A DNA stretch of 44,065 nt from Bacteroidales bacterium (GCA_024401365.1 JAKSLE010000019.1:1-44065), one strand, 5' to 3'. Shown: positions 23,765-32,366, numbered from the stretch's first letter. A program made the numbers and translations. Notes: a model not told the origin generated them from the sequence alone.

Positions 23765-23795
23765 TTGTGCACAAAAGATATTTTGTATATCTTCG
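23765..23795 (+). promoter_or_regulatory. Promoter for the secreted protein at 23812
   Basis: TTG (23765-23767), 20 bp, TATCTTCG (23788-23795), one mismatch from consensus. Transcription would begin about 10 bases before the ATG. The rest of the 23619-23811 gap shows nothing. Confidence 0.5.
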
Positions 23796-23811
23796 CTGAA
23801 AACGACTAAAT

Positions 23812-24390
23812 ATGAAGCAAATAACAACCATAATATTATTGAGCTTTATCTCAATTATATCTTTTTCACAAGGGGCAAAACATTTCACTTTTAAGGGTAT
23901 TCCAATCGATGGAGAATTAGAAAGTTTTACTAATAAACTTGTTGATGTAGGTTATAAAATAGAGGAGATTGGCAATGAAGGCTCCCTTTTGAATGGAACT
24001 TTTGCAGGTATCAAGAATAGCGAAATACTTGTTTATATTATTCCAAATAAGAATGTCGTATACTCTGTTAGTGTTATATTCCCATCAGAAAATAAATGGA
24101 GGCATTTAGAATATGATTATTTTTCACTAAAAGAGAACCTTACAAAAAAATATGGCAACCCTATTTCTTGTATTGAGAAATTTGAGGAGTTATATGGGGA
24201 TAGTGACAACGATAAACTTTTGGCATTAGAATTAGATCATTGTATATTCGAAACGTTCTTTGAGACCGATAAAGGCAGAATCAAATTACACATTGCTTCG
24301 TCACCTTTAGCAGGAAGTCATGTGCTTATTGATTATATTGACATGGTTAATTACTCATTGTATTTGGAATGTTCATACGACGACCTATAA
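23812..24390 (+). CDS. Secreted protein of unknown function
   Basis: A 192-residue exported protein with signal peptide MKQITTIILLSFISIISFSQ. The mature start KHFTFKGIPIDGELESFTNKL is a pattern I associate with small conserved Bacteroides/Prevotella hypothetical proteins; no function is known to me. There is no membrane segment after the signal peptide. It is AT-rich. It lies between the Nudix gene and the convergent helicase gene, has its own promoter, and so may be cargo rather than part of either pair. Confidence 0.7.
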   Translation: MKQITTIILLSFISIISFSQGAKHFTFKGIPIDGELESFTNKLVDVGYKIEEIGNEGSLLNGTFAGIKNSEILVYIIPNKNVVYSVSVIFPSENKWRHLEYDYFSLKENLTKKYGNPISCIEKFEELYGDSDNDKLLALELDHCIFETFFETDKGRIKLHIASSPLAGSHVLIDYIDMVNYSLYLECSYDDL

Positions 24391-24458
24391 TAAGATATTA
24401 ATACTTAACCATTTCTACGAAAGTCATTACACGAAATAGACCAACGTACACACAACTT

Positions 24459-27400
24459 TCAGATCAACCCCAATTTCTTTAATCTTGATCTTATTGCCCC
24501 ATCGTTTCTTTCAAATATTTCACTTAGCTCTGCTTTGCTTTTTCCTTCGAGAAAAAGAGACTTGAGTCTGTTGTCATCTTCTTCAGACCAAGATGCGTAC
24601 GCTTTTTTGTAGAGTTGCTTTTGTTGTTCCATGTGAGACACCTTTTTCTCAACATTATCAATTTCTTTCTCTACCTTAACACTAATAAAAGAAAGATGCC
24701 GTCCTTTTACGTTTTGCAAGTACGTTTGCCTATTCATATAGTTATTACACCCCGTCTTGTCTTTTTTATAGTTTGTACAACCTAAAAACGGCTCTTTTTG
24801 CCCATCATTGCTGGCTTTAACTATCAAATATCCATCTTTACACTTATCGCATTTTAGTATACTGAGTTCACCACCAGCAAGATTGTTTGTCATGAAGTCG
24901 CATATCTCTGGTTCGTTTGTACATATCCAAAGTTTCAGTCCATACGATTTTTTGTAGCGGAATTGAAGAGGGTACCCACAACATGGACACTTCTTTATGT
25001 TGGATCTATCGCTATTGGTACTATTTCCCAATTGCCCATGAACTACCACATTAGGATAGTCTTCAACTAGTTCACGAACGAACTCAGATGGTCGTTGCTG
25101 CGGAGTAACGATATATACCCTATTCTTTGTACGAGTCAGCGCCACATAGAATAGTCGACGTTCTTCAGCATACTCTATAGCACGGTCATCTTTTACCACG
25201 TATCTTAGTACAGGATCCTCTTGTACCTTAGATGGGAAGCCATAGGTATTATCTATTGCATTAATTAGTATCACGTTGTCGTATCCTAGGCCTTTCGCTC
25301 TATGAACAGTCATGAATTCGAATTCATAATCTCTGAATGTCTGTGAAACTACGTTACCTGTTTTTTCCAAATACACGAAATCAGCCGACTTGCATAAATT
25401 CCACGCATCAAATCCATACCTACCTAGTAATAAAATAGACGATTTAGGATTCTCTCCAAAGATCTCCTTCATAATGCGCTCTACAGTCTGCCCTACTAGG
25501 TAAAATTTACCACCCTTTCCTTTTGTTTCATCTCTATCGACTTCTTCAGTATAGGTTTCAATGATGATAGGTGACTCTATATGCTTCGGTGAAACTAGTG
25601 CTTTTTGAATTTGGGATTTATTCTTTTGTATGAAACCACCAGCTATATCTATGACTTCCTGAGCATTGCGGTATGTTTTTGTTATATGCAACTGTTGGCC
25701 ATATCCGAACGCCTCCTTGAAGTGTGTAAATAGTGTTATATCTGAACCAGCATAGGCATAGATAGATTGCCAGTCGTCACCAACAGCTATAATTTTTGCG
25801 TTACAAAGCTTACTTAGCTCATGAGTAAGATTAAATCTTTGGCGAGAGATATCTTGGTACTCATCTACAATTATGTATTTGAACTCTAGTTTGTTACCTC
25901 GTATCTCTTCTTCTCGGATTATACGAGCAGAGTCGTTAATCATATCCTCAAAGTCTATAGCATTACTTTCCTTGAGTCTCTTTGAATACTCCAAATAACA
26001 CTGCTCACAAATCGTCAAAAACAGCTTACTTCGTACATTATTAGTCTTTGCCTGGAACCGATAAAAGTCATCTATGTTATATCCGTTAGTTTTAAAATTC
26101 TGAATAAATGTACATACCAACTTTACCAAACGAGCAATGTATCTATTCTCTTCTGTACTGACAATTTTCTCAAATACCTCACGCGACGAACGGGGATTGA
26201 GAATGAAGCCATGATCTTCTAATTGCTTTCGCAAATGCTCTATATAAGGCACACCATCACGATATGAAGAGAATGTATATAGAAGGGTTGTATTGTGCTT
26301 TCTATGAAGAAGTATTTTTTCGTTTACGGCAGCTTTATATTTCTCTATTTGTTCCTGTGTGTACCTATTATTTCTTCCATCTTCGGTTATGCCAAAGTGC
26401 TCAATGTATGCTACTTTATCCCCTTGTGTTATCGTAAAGTCGGGTGTATATGGCTTATGAGATTCAACTATTGCATACGGATATTGTTTTTCGTACACAT
26501 AGTCAATATTGTTCATATATAAGAAATTAGCAATACGAACTTCCTCTGCAGAACGGAGTATTTCGTATGCAATACTAATATGTTTTCCAGTTCGTTTGTC
26601 AATAATCTGTTCTGTATACTCCTTCATGTTTCCACGAAGAGTAGAGAAGTCGGCTTTTGATATATAGTTGAAAAAATCGTTTATATCATCACCCTCATAA
26701 GGAGCGTCAAAGTAACTACCGAAAAAGAGAATCAGTTTATCTACCAGCTCTGGGTTCTCAAGGATATTACCTTTCAGATAGTTGTTAATGACATTGTACA
26801 TCATTCCCTCCGTGACAATTTGCTTACGGTCTTCTTCCTGTCTTTTAAGAATGGCGTAACCTGTCTTGTGGAATGTCGTAACTGGGCATGGTATGCCAAG
26901 TCCTTTATTTATTCGGTCTCGCAGTTCTCCTACAGCTTTATTGGTAAAGGATATTACTAGTATTTGATCTGGACGGATACCCTTTTTGTCCACCAAATAT
27001 TTAACCTTAGCAGATACTGTAGTTGTCTTGCCAGCACCAGCGCCCGCCACTACCAGTGTATAATCTTCATCTGAAAGCACTACACATCTTTGTTCATCAT
27101 CAAGATGTATATTTGGGTCTATTTCTTTTAGAACGTTATCAAGATATCGCTTTTCAGAAGCGAGTTTTCTTGTAATGTATTTCTCATTGTGCTGACTGAT
27201 TATCTTAGATCCATCATGACATAACAAATCAGCATAATTACAGATAAATGCATTTGCTCTATCGGTTGGTATTTCATTTTCCTTACAGAAAAATTCGAGT
27301 GTCTTTGTTTCCTCCAGTGTTTTATACTTAGCATAGAGGGCTTCGTACTTATTGCAGAACTTGCGATAATCCGACCTTGCAAGAAATTTATCTTGTTCAA

Positions 27401-27518
27401 GTATGGTTCTCAAATCTATTTCAAATACAGACAAACTCTTCTGCTCAGCATTGTTACTGAGTTCTAGACTTGAAGGTGTACTTCTGAATATGTCAGAAAG
27501 TTTAGAAATAAGAGACAT
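24459..27518 (-). CDS. UvrD-type SF1 helicase with inserted nuclease-like segment, zinc ribbons and Myb/SANT-like tail
   Basis: A 1019-residue cytosolic protein. All SF1A helicase motifs are present: Walker A AGAGAGKTT (158-166), ISFTNKAV, VDEYQDI (551-557), VGDDWQSIYAYAGS (579-592), KTYRNAQ, MTVHRAKGLGYDNVIL (736-751) and YVALTRTKNRVYIV. Between motifs Ia and II lies YTPDFTITQGDKVAYIEHFG (357-376), resembling the core of a PD-(D/E)xK nuclease but without the usual lysine. Residues 843-930 hold cysteine pairs like topoisomerase zinc ribbons (KKCPCCGYP, LKCDKCKDG, FLGCTNYK). Residues 975-1019 (YASWSEEDDNRLKSLFLEGK onward) look like a Myb/SANT DNA-binding helix trio. It is 16 bp downstream of the RQC-HRDC gene and probably co-transcribed with it. 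Confidence 0.9.
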   Translation of the reverse strand: MSLISKLSDIFRSTPSSLELSNNAEQKSLSVFEIDLRTILEQDKFLARSDYRKFCNKYEALYAKYKTLEETKTLEFFCKENEIPTDRANAFICNYADLLCHDGSKIISQHNEKYITRKLASEKRYLDNVLKEIDPNIHLDDEQRCVVLSDEDYTLVVAGAGAGKTTTVSAKVKYLVDKKGIRPDQILVISFTNKAVGELRDRINKGLGIPCPVTTFHKTGYAILKRQEEDRKQIVTEGMMYNVINNYLKGNILENPELVDKLILFFGSYFDAPYEGDDINDFFNYISKADFSTLRGNMKEYTEQIIDKRTGKHISIAYEILRSAEEVRIANFLYMNNIDYVYEKQYPYAIVESHKPYTPDFTITQGDKVAYIEHFGITEDGRNNRYTQEQIEKYKAAVNEKILLHRKHNTTLLYTFSSYRDGVPYIEHLRKQLEDHGFILNPRSSREVFEKIVSTEENRYIARLVKLVCTFIQNFKTNGYNIDDFYRFQAKTNNVRSKLFLTICEQCYLEYSKRLKESNAIDFEDMINDSARIIREEEIRGNKLEFKYIIVDEYQDISRQRFNLTHELSKLCNAKIIAVGDDWQSIYAYAGSDITLFTHFKEAFGYGQQLHITKTYRNAQEVIDIAGGFIQKNKSQIQKALVSPKHIESPIIIETYTEEVDRDETKGKGGKFYLVGQTVERIMKEIFGENPKSSILLLGRYGFDAWNLCKSADFVYLEKTGNVVSQTFRDYEFEFMTVHRAKGLGYDNVILINAIDNTYGFPSKVQEDPVLRYVVKDDRAIEYAEERRLFYVALTRTKNRVYIVTPQQRPSEFVRELVEDYPNVVVHGQLGNSTNSDRSNIKKCPCCGYPLQFRYKKSYGLKLWICTNEPEICDFMTNNLAGGELSILKCDKCKDGYLIVKASNDGQKEPFLGCTNYKKDKTGCNNYMNRQTYLQNVKGRHLSFISVKVEKEIDNVEKKVSHMEQQKQLYKKAYASWSEEDDNRLKSLFLEGKSKAELSEIFERNDGAIRSRLKKLGLI

Positions 27519-27534
27519 TATTGCAGTGTGTGTG

Positions 27535-28425
27535 TTATTTGATATAACGTGAGCGAAATCTCCTTTGCGACCCTGTAATTTTCCGTATATCCCTATCTAG
27601 TGCTTTAATCGCAGCATTCTCATTGGGGGGGCAAGGTATCAATCCGCTTTTAATATTATCATACCATTTTCTTAAAATAGCCTCTTCTTTAACTGCCTTG
27701 ATCTCTGGCATACGATTATTGAACATTAAAAAATTACTGAAAGCATCATACATCTCTTCAAAAGAACAATCAGGGAGTTCGATTTGATTTCCATCTATAT
27801 CCTTATTTGCCTCATACTTCCTAAATATATCTATGAAGTCATATTCATACTCTGCGCAATTAGGATATTCTGCTCCCGTAATCATCCGAAAGTTGCCGAC
27901 ATCAGTAGGTTTTTGTCTAGCCAATGTCTCTATGCAAGTGTATGAGAGTATCTGATTGACAGATAGTTTTTTTACTCGGGATATAAATTGTCGGAGTCGA
28001 AGAATATCATCAATCAAACGGTTGTCGATTGTATCTTCATTCTCTATATGCGCTACAGATTCAGTATTTTTTTTCGACAGTGTTATATTAACAAGAAGAG
28101 CCCTCTCCCCTGAAAGCGTTTTTCTACCTTTATCTGTTATTTTGAGAAGGCCATCAGTATTTATTGTCAGATAATCCAAACATATCATCTGACAAATATA
28201 CATCAACCAGTCATCTGCAGAAACATCCCTTCCAACGCCAAATGTTTTTATGGTGTTAAAACCATTCTTGCGTATCATCTCAGTCTCTTTGCCAATAAGT
28301 ATGTCACGAACGGTCATTACGTCAATCTGTTCGTTAGTTCTCATAACTGCAGACAGAGCTTTTTGAACTAAAATAGTGCCGTCTGTTTCAGGTAATTTAT
28401 TATTCTGAAAAAGTACCATATGCAT
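27535..28425 (-). CDS. Free-standing RQC-HRDC protein (RecQ C-terminal domains without helicase core)
   Basis: A 296-residue protein. Residues about 18-112 match the RQC winged helix of RecQ: LVQKALSAVMRTNEQIDVMT, KTFGVGRDVSADDWLMYICQ, YLTINTDGLLKITDKGRKTL. Residues about 135-205 match HRDC (LRLRQFISRVKKLSVNQILS, ETLARQKPTDVGNFRMI). No Walker A or B and no DEAH motif exist in or upstream of it. It starts with its own promoter (-7 at 28434-28441), so it is an intact gene rather than a broken recQ end. In RecQ these domains bind DNA ends, hairpins or G4. Here it probably supplies DNA recognition to the UvrD-like protein encoded 16 bp downstream. Confidence 0.82.
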   Translation of the reverse strand: MHMVLFQNNKLPETDGTILVQKALSAVMRTNEQIDVMTVRDILIGKETEMIRKNGFNTIKTFGVGRDVSADDWLMYICQMICLDYLTINTDGLLKITDKGRKTLSGERALLVNITLSKKNTESVAHIENEDTIDNRLIDDILRLRQFISRVKKLSVNQILSYTCIETLARQKPTDVGNFRMITGAEYPNCAEYEYDFIDIFRKYEANKDIDGNQIELPDCSFEEMYDAFSNFLMFNNRMPEIKAVKEEAILRKWYDNIKSGLIPCPPNENAAIKALDRDIRKITGSQRRFRSRYIK

Positions 28426-28433
28426 CGTTTTTG

Positions 28434-28441
28434 CAAATATA
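28434..28441 (-). promoter_or_regulatory. -7 box for the RQC-HRDC/UvrD operon
   Basis: TATATTTG on the minus strand, with a TTG (28460-28462) 18 bp upstream. The start codon lies only 9 bp downstream of the box, so the leader is very short. Confidence 0.6.
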
Positions 28442-28543
28442 ACAAAAACTACAACTATACAAAACTAAACAGAAGGTTCAAATCTTGTACCCCCACTCAA
28501 AACAATTACGAATAGGAAACCGTTTGCAAATGTCATAGCAAAC

Positions 28544-28572
28544 AATCCCCAGAATCTGCGAAATCTGCGTGC
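28544..28572. repeat. Dispersed repeat, copy C
   Basis: AATCCCCAGAATCTGCGAAA then TCTGCGTGC repeats the core of copies A and B in the same orientation. It marks the right border of the AT-rich block 20.8-28.5 kb. Confidence 0.85.
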
Positions 28573-28690
28573 CCCCTCAAAACAAATCCCCAGTGTCCCC
28601 CCAGCAGCACGCCAATATGGCGGCGATCAAAGGGATGGATACGAAGCCTGAGATTGTTATTGCTGCGGAGGAGTAGAGTCGCTTGGAAGA

Positions 28691-28798
28691 GAAAATGTCC
28701 CTCAATCCAATGTTGATAATCAGTGGATTACGAAAAATGTCCCTCAAAATGTCCCTCAAAATATCTCTAATCCCAAACAGGCGGTGATTCGAGGCTAG
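28691..28798 (+). pseudogene. Relic of a gene C-terminus with NVPQNVPQ repeats
   Basis: One forward frame ends at TAG 28796-28798 and reads ENVPQSNVDNQWITKNVPQ followed by NVPQNISNPKQAVIRG. The NVPQ repeat string is a pattern I associate with linker regions of ATP-binding/AlbA-type proteins in Bacteroidales. No start or upstream domain remains. Just upstream, a different frame (to 28676) reads KPEIVIAAEE then stop, so the locus looks eroded. TAGTGAT/ATCACTA inverted repeats (28796-28814) follow. Confidence 0.4.
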
Positions 28799-28862
28799 TG
28801 ATTTGGTATCACTATCCTAGTGATATATAAGGAAGCTCTATCTTACTTTACCAAACACACAA

Positions 28863-30215
28863 CTATAATAAACAGCCCATATACAGCGGCAGATAGATTA
28901 CGCCATCCTCCACTTTAACGTCACTAGTATGCAGCACGATAGGTTCTGCTACATAGCTGTCAAACTTCTTAGCGAAGCGTACTATGGAGGTTAATGTGTA
29001 GCGTGGACTTGACTTGACTTCTATGGGATGAATGTTGTGTCGGTTGCTGATTACAGCTTTCGGCACAAGAAAATCAATCTCCATTCGTTCTTCAGATTCG
29101 GTCTTGCTGTATGAGGAGAAGAAATACAACTTATGACCTGCAGTCCTAAGCATTTGAGCCACCAGATTCTCTACCAACATGCCTTTGTTTACCTCCAGCT
29201 TATCGTGCATCAACTTTCTGTAAAGTTGCTCTGCCTTGATTGTGGCCTCGGTAAATGCGTGACTGATTAGTAATCCTGTGTCAGACATATACAACTTTCG
29301 CGAAGCATCCTCCACTTTCATCTCCAACCCCACACTCGGTTCAGAAGCTGCAAAACATGTATTCACCACCCTCGATTCGTCAAGCCAGAAAAATGCAGTT
29401 TCAACACTTCTTCCGCGAGTTCCCTTGCCCAAAACCGACAACTTGAACTTTTTCTCGTGTCGCTGTAGTTGCGATGGGATTGTGTCAAAGATCTTTGTCA
29501 CTCTTGCTTCCTGCCCTTTTGCATACTTGCTGATATCGCTTCGATAAAGAGCCAGAATATTGCGCTTCGTTCTATCCACCTCGTCAAAATTCCTCGACTC
29601 TACCCACTCTGCCACAGCCTGAGGCATACCACCGACAACCATATAGAGTCTCAGGTAATCCATCATCTTTCTGTGAAGTGACTGTCCCAATGGCTTTCTT
29701 TTAGTATAACACTCCCTCACATAATCCATCATCATGTCGTCTCCCAATGCCCAAAGAAACTCCTCCAGGTCCATCGGATGCATTTCGACTCTATGTTCCT
29801 CGCTTGGGATGTTGATGCCCTTTACATTAGCATTAATACTCATCAGCGACCCCGTCTCGATGTATGCATACCGTCCGTCCTGCACCAAATACTTTACCAT
29901 CTCGCGTGCCTCTGGGAATTTCTGAATCTCATCAAACACAATAAGCGACTCACCAGGATATAGTTTCTTTCCGGACTCTAGCTGAAGGTGCATGAAAAAC
30001 TCATCCCACTTACCCCTGTACGTGCGGAATACATCAAGCATAGTATCTGAAGCCTCAGAAAAGTCAATCAGGATATACGACTTGAATTCTTTTTTTGCGA
30101 ACTCCTCTACAATCCAACTTTTGCCCACACGTCTGGCTCCATCAATCAGCAAAGCCTCCTTCTTGCTTCGCTTCTCTTTCCACTCCAGCAACTGGCTATA
30201 TATCTTACGTCTCAT
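28863..30215 (-). CDS. AAA ATPase with DUF4143 domain (copy 1)
   Basis: A 450-residue cytosolic protein. The N-terminal AAA_14-type P-loop is LLIDGARRVGKSWIVEEF (Walker A about 25-33) and Walker B is SLIVFDEIQKFPE (about 105-117). YMVVGGMPQAVAEWVES introduces the DUF4143 region, and the C-terminus EERMEIDFLVPK and HPIEVKSSPRYT carries a D...E-x-K nuclease-like signature. This family is common and multicopy in Bacteroidales and archaea; its role is unproven. It is 43 percent-class related in layout, not close in sequence, to the copy at 32564. Three 34-bp repeats lie 45-150 bp upstream of its start. Confidence 0.9.
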   Translation of the reverse strand: MRRKIYSQLLEWKEKRSKKEALLIDGARRVGKSWIVEEFAKKEFKSYILIDFSEASDTMLDVFRTYRGKWDEFFMHLQLESGKKLYPGESLIVFDEIQKFPEAREMVKYLVQDGRYAYIETGSLMSINANVKGINIPSEEHRVEMHPMDLEEFLWALGDDMMMDYVRECYTKRKPLGQSLHRKMMDYLRLYMVVGGMPQAVAEWVESRNFDEVDRTKRNILALYRSDISKYAKGQEARVTKIFDTIPSQLQRHEKKFKLSVLGKGTRGRSVETAFFWLDESRVVNTCFAASEPSVGLEMKVEDASRKLYMSDTGLLISHAFTEATIKAEQLYRKLMHDKLEVNKGMLVENLVAQMLRTAGHKLYFFSSYSKTESEERMEIDFLVPKAVISNRHNIHPIEVKSSPRYTLTSIVRFAKKFDSYVAEPIVLHTSDVKVEDGVIYLPLYMGCLL

Positions 30216-30260
30216 AAGTCAGTGAAATTAAAGCGTTTATATGTCCTACAAACTACGTTT

Positions 30261-30362
30261 ATACACCATTCCAAGGTTTAGCATATTGCAAAATATACAC
30301 CATTCCAAGGTTTAGCATATTGCAAAATATACACCATTCCAAGGTTTAGCGACGTTGCAATA
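30261..30362. repeat. Three tandem 34-bp repeats upstream of ATPase copy 1
   Basis: ATACACCATTCCAAGGTTTA and the rest of a 34-bp unit begin at 30261, 30295 and 30329. The first two are identical; the third diverges after GGTTTAGC. On the strand of the downstream gene each contains ACCTTGG. The copies are contiguous with no spacers, so this is not a CRISPR array. Confidence 0.95.
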
Positions 30363-30451
30363 TTACACATTTCCTACAAAACAAACGAAATTTCAGCCCA
30401 CAATTTTTATTTAGACAAAGTTTGGTGCTCTTCGCCTTGATATTCTTTGGA

Positions 30452-30672
30452 AATCCCCAAAATCCCCGCACCAAAAAACCAAAAAATCCCCAGAATCCCC
30501 AAAATCTGCGTGCCACAAAAAAAACACCCCACACAAAACAAATCCCCAAAATCTGCGTGCCACAAAAAACACCCCACACAAAAAATCCCCAAAATCCCCA
30601 GAATCTGCGTGCCACAAAAAAACACCCCACACAAAAAATCCCCAGAATCCCCAAAATCTGCGTGCCCCCCCA
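30452..30672. repeat. Tandem array of AATCCCC...CTGCGTGCCAC units
   Basis: Units of 43-56 bp built from AATCCCCAGAATCCCC, AAAATCTGCGTGCCAC, an A-run and CACCCCACACAAAA start at about 30485, 30541, 30584 and 30637, with a partial unit at 30452. The lack of stop codons leaves several frames open on both strands (about 30346-30895); none is called. The unit core is the same CTGCGTGC sequence as dispersed copies A-C. Confidence 0.9.
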
Positions 30673-30715
30673 CCGTCACCGCCAAAAACAATGTCGTTCG
30701 TCAAAAAAATATGCA
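30666..30715. repeat. 50-bp dispersed repeat, left copy
   Basis: CCCCCCACCGTCACCGCCAA and the next 30 bases to ATGCA are identical to 33994-34043. The repeat includes the first GTTCGTCAAA box of the FISUMP promoter. Confidence 0.92.
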
Positions 30716-30762
30716 GTTCGTCAAAAACCTTATTGCGCTATTCACCCGATTTTCTACTTTCG
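30696..30762 (+). promoter_or_regulatory. FISUMP promoter with two direct GTTCGTCAAA boxes (paralogue)
   Basis: GTTCGTCAAA at 30696-30705 and 30716-30725 (20 bp apart), 7 bp, TTG (30733-30735), 19 bp, TACTTTCG (30755-30762). Every spacing equals that at 17921-17987. The leader to the ATG at 30910 is about 140 bases and contains no gene. Confidence 0.75.
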
Positions 30763-30909
30763 TGACGGAAAAATTGCGCAGTTTCACGTCATGAAACTAA
30801 CTGAACTAACAAAAAAATCAACACATACAACGCCTTCTGCCGATGCCAAGCGCATTGGCGGGAGGCTTTTTCTTGTTTCGGAAATTAATCGTTAAATCAT
30901 AAACAATAC

Positions 30910-32313
30910 ATGAAGAGAATTTTTTCTTTATTCGCTTCTGCCTTGCTTGCCATCAGTGCATGGGCAGTAGAGCTGCAAGTCAGCTACGAGTATGTCGATC
31001 TCGGCTTGTCAGTCAAGTGGGCAACATGTAACCTTGGTGCAACTTCTTCAACAGATGCAGGATGGTATCTGGCGTGGGGCGAGACATCACCAAAGACAAA
31101 CTATACTTGGGCGACTTATCTTTCTGACCTTGACGGTACAATGACATCTTGGGAAGATGCAGGTACTGAGAAAGACCCTCTGAAGGAGTATGTTTATGGT
31201 GGTGCGAATTATTCAAAAGGTATCGGAGGTACAGCTTACGATGCTGCAACTGCAGCTTTAGGCGCAGGCTACCGTATGCCTACACAAAAAGAGTTTGAAG
31301 AACTAGCAAATACGGATAACTGTGAATGGGTATGGTGTGATGAAGACAATACCGAATTCAATGGTGTAGCTGGCTATAAGGTAACATCAAAGAAGACAGG
31401 CTATACAGGCAACTCTATCTTCATTCCTGCTGCTGGCTGTCGTTACGGAGAGGGCCTCGACCTCGAGGGTTCGTACGGCATCTACTGGTCGTCTACTCTT
31501 GACTCGGGCGATGCCAGCGGCGCGTACTACCTCGACTTCGGTTCGGACTACGTCAGCCCGGACTACTACGATTACCGTTGTAACGGGTTCCCTGTTCGTC
31601 CTGTCTATGCCGCTCCTATCGCCCAGATCACTATCGGCGAGGAGACAACGAAATATTATTCTGTAGAGAATTTCCGCGAAAAATTCTATTATATCGATGA
31701 AAAAGCCTACGTCAAGCTTCTTGGCGACATCACTTTGTCAGATTTTGATTTTGAGAACGAATATGCGGGTGCAGACATCACTTTAGACCTCAATGGGCAC
31801 AGCATAACAGGCAATAATGATGATGGTCTTATAATAGATATATCAGAAGGTGCCCTCACAATTACAGGAGAAGGAACAATAGAGAACACTGCAGAGTATG
31901 GCGTTGCGATACTTAGCGCAGGAACCCTTACAGTAAAAGGCGGCACATATAAATCAGCCTTGGCTGCTTGTGGTGTTGCTAAAGGGGCAGAGTTGATTAT
32001 CGATGGAGGTCAGTTCGATTCAGAAGCATTGTACTATACTTCAGCATATTTTACCAAGCCAATCGTCAAGGGCGGTATCTTCTCAATGGACCCATCCGAC
32101 TGTGTAGCCGAGGGCTACGCGGCAGTACCTAACGATGACGAGGCTACAAAGGCTGATTACCCATACAAGGTGGTAGAGAAGCCATTGACCCCTACAGCCA
32201 TCGACGCAGTCAACGCCGACAAGGCTGGCAAGGCCCTCAAGACCCTCAAAAACGGCCGCGTAGTCATCATCCGCGACAACAAGAAATTCGATCTCTCAGG
32301 TCGCGAATTGTAA
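30910..32313 (+). CDS. Secreted FISUMP-type protein (second paralogue)
   Basis: A 467-residue exported protein, signal peptide MKRIFSLFASALLAISAWA. The FISUMP domain spans about 25-235: YEYVDLGLSVKWATCNLGAT, YRMPTQKEFEEL, IFIPAAGCRY, GIYWSSTL and FPVRPVYAAP. A beta-helix-like section (LLGDITL, ITLDLNGHSI, KGGTYKS, KGGIFSMDPSD) and the tail NGRVVIIRDNKKFDLSGREL follow, both shared with the protein encoded at 15379-17832. It lacks the Cys-rich repeats of that protein. The promoter is the shared double-box type and a terminator follows. Likely surface or secreted; ligand unknown. Confidence 0.87.
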   Translation: MKRIFSLFASALLAISAWAVELQVSYEYVDLGLSVKWATCNLGATSSTDAGWYLAWGETSPKTNYTWATYLSDLDGTMTSWEDAGTEKDPLKEYVYGGANYSKGIGGTAYDAATAALGAGYRMPTQKEFEELANTDNCEWVWCDEDNTEFNGVAGYKVTSKKTGYTGNSIFIPAAGCRYGEGLDLEGSYGIYWSSTLDSGDASGAYYLDFGSDYVSPDYYDYRCNGFPVRPVYAAPIAQITIGEETTKYYSVENFREKFYYIDEKAYVKLLGDITLSDFDFENEYAGADITLDLNGHSITGNNDDGLIIDISEGALTITGEGTIENTAEYGVAILSAGTLTVKGGTYKSALAACGVAKGAELIIDGGQFDSEALYYTSAYFTKPIVKGGIFSMDPSDCVAEGYAAVPNDDEATKADYPYKVVEKPLTPTAIDAVNADKAGKALKTLKNGRVVIIRDNKKFDLSGREL

Positions 32314-32333
32314 ACCCAACTTACAACATACCC

Positions 32334-32366
32334 AAGAGGCGCTACCCTATCGGCAGTGCCTCTTTT
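32334..32366 (+). terminator. Rho-independent terminator after the second FISUMP gene
   Basis: AAGAGGCGCT pairs with AGTGCCTCTT (one mismatch or bulge) over a loop of about 11 bases, followed by TTTTTGTG. It starts 21 bp after the stop. Confidence 0.85.

Noticed and set aside
28577-28759. 60-codon minus-strand open frame MRDILRDIFRN...
   Set aside because: It is the reverse strand of the NVPQ-type relic; the repeat of RDI comes from the repeated CCCTCAAAATGT DNA.
30261-30362. CRISPR array
   Set aside because: The 34-bp units are contiguous without spacers and there are no cas genes in the window.
30346-30895. Several overlapping long open frames on both strands, rich in Gly/Phe/Trp or Pro/Asn/Lys
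   Set aside because: They arise because the tandem CTGCGTGCCAC array lacks stop codons in many frames. No start context, no domain, and the same repeat is translated in three frames.
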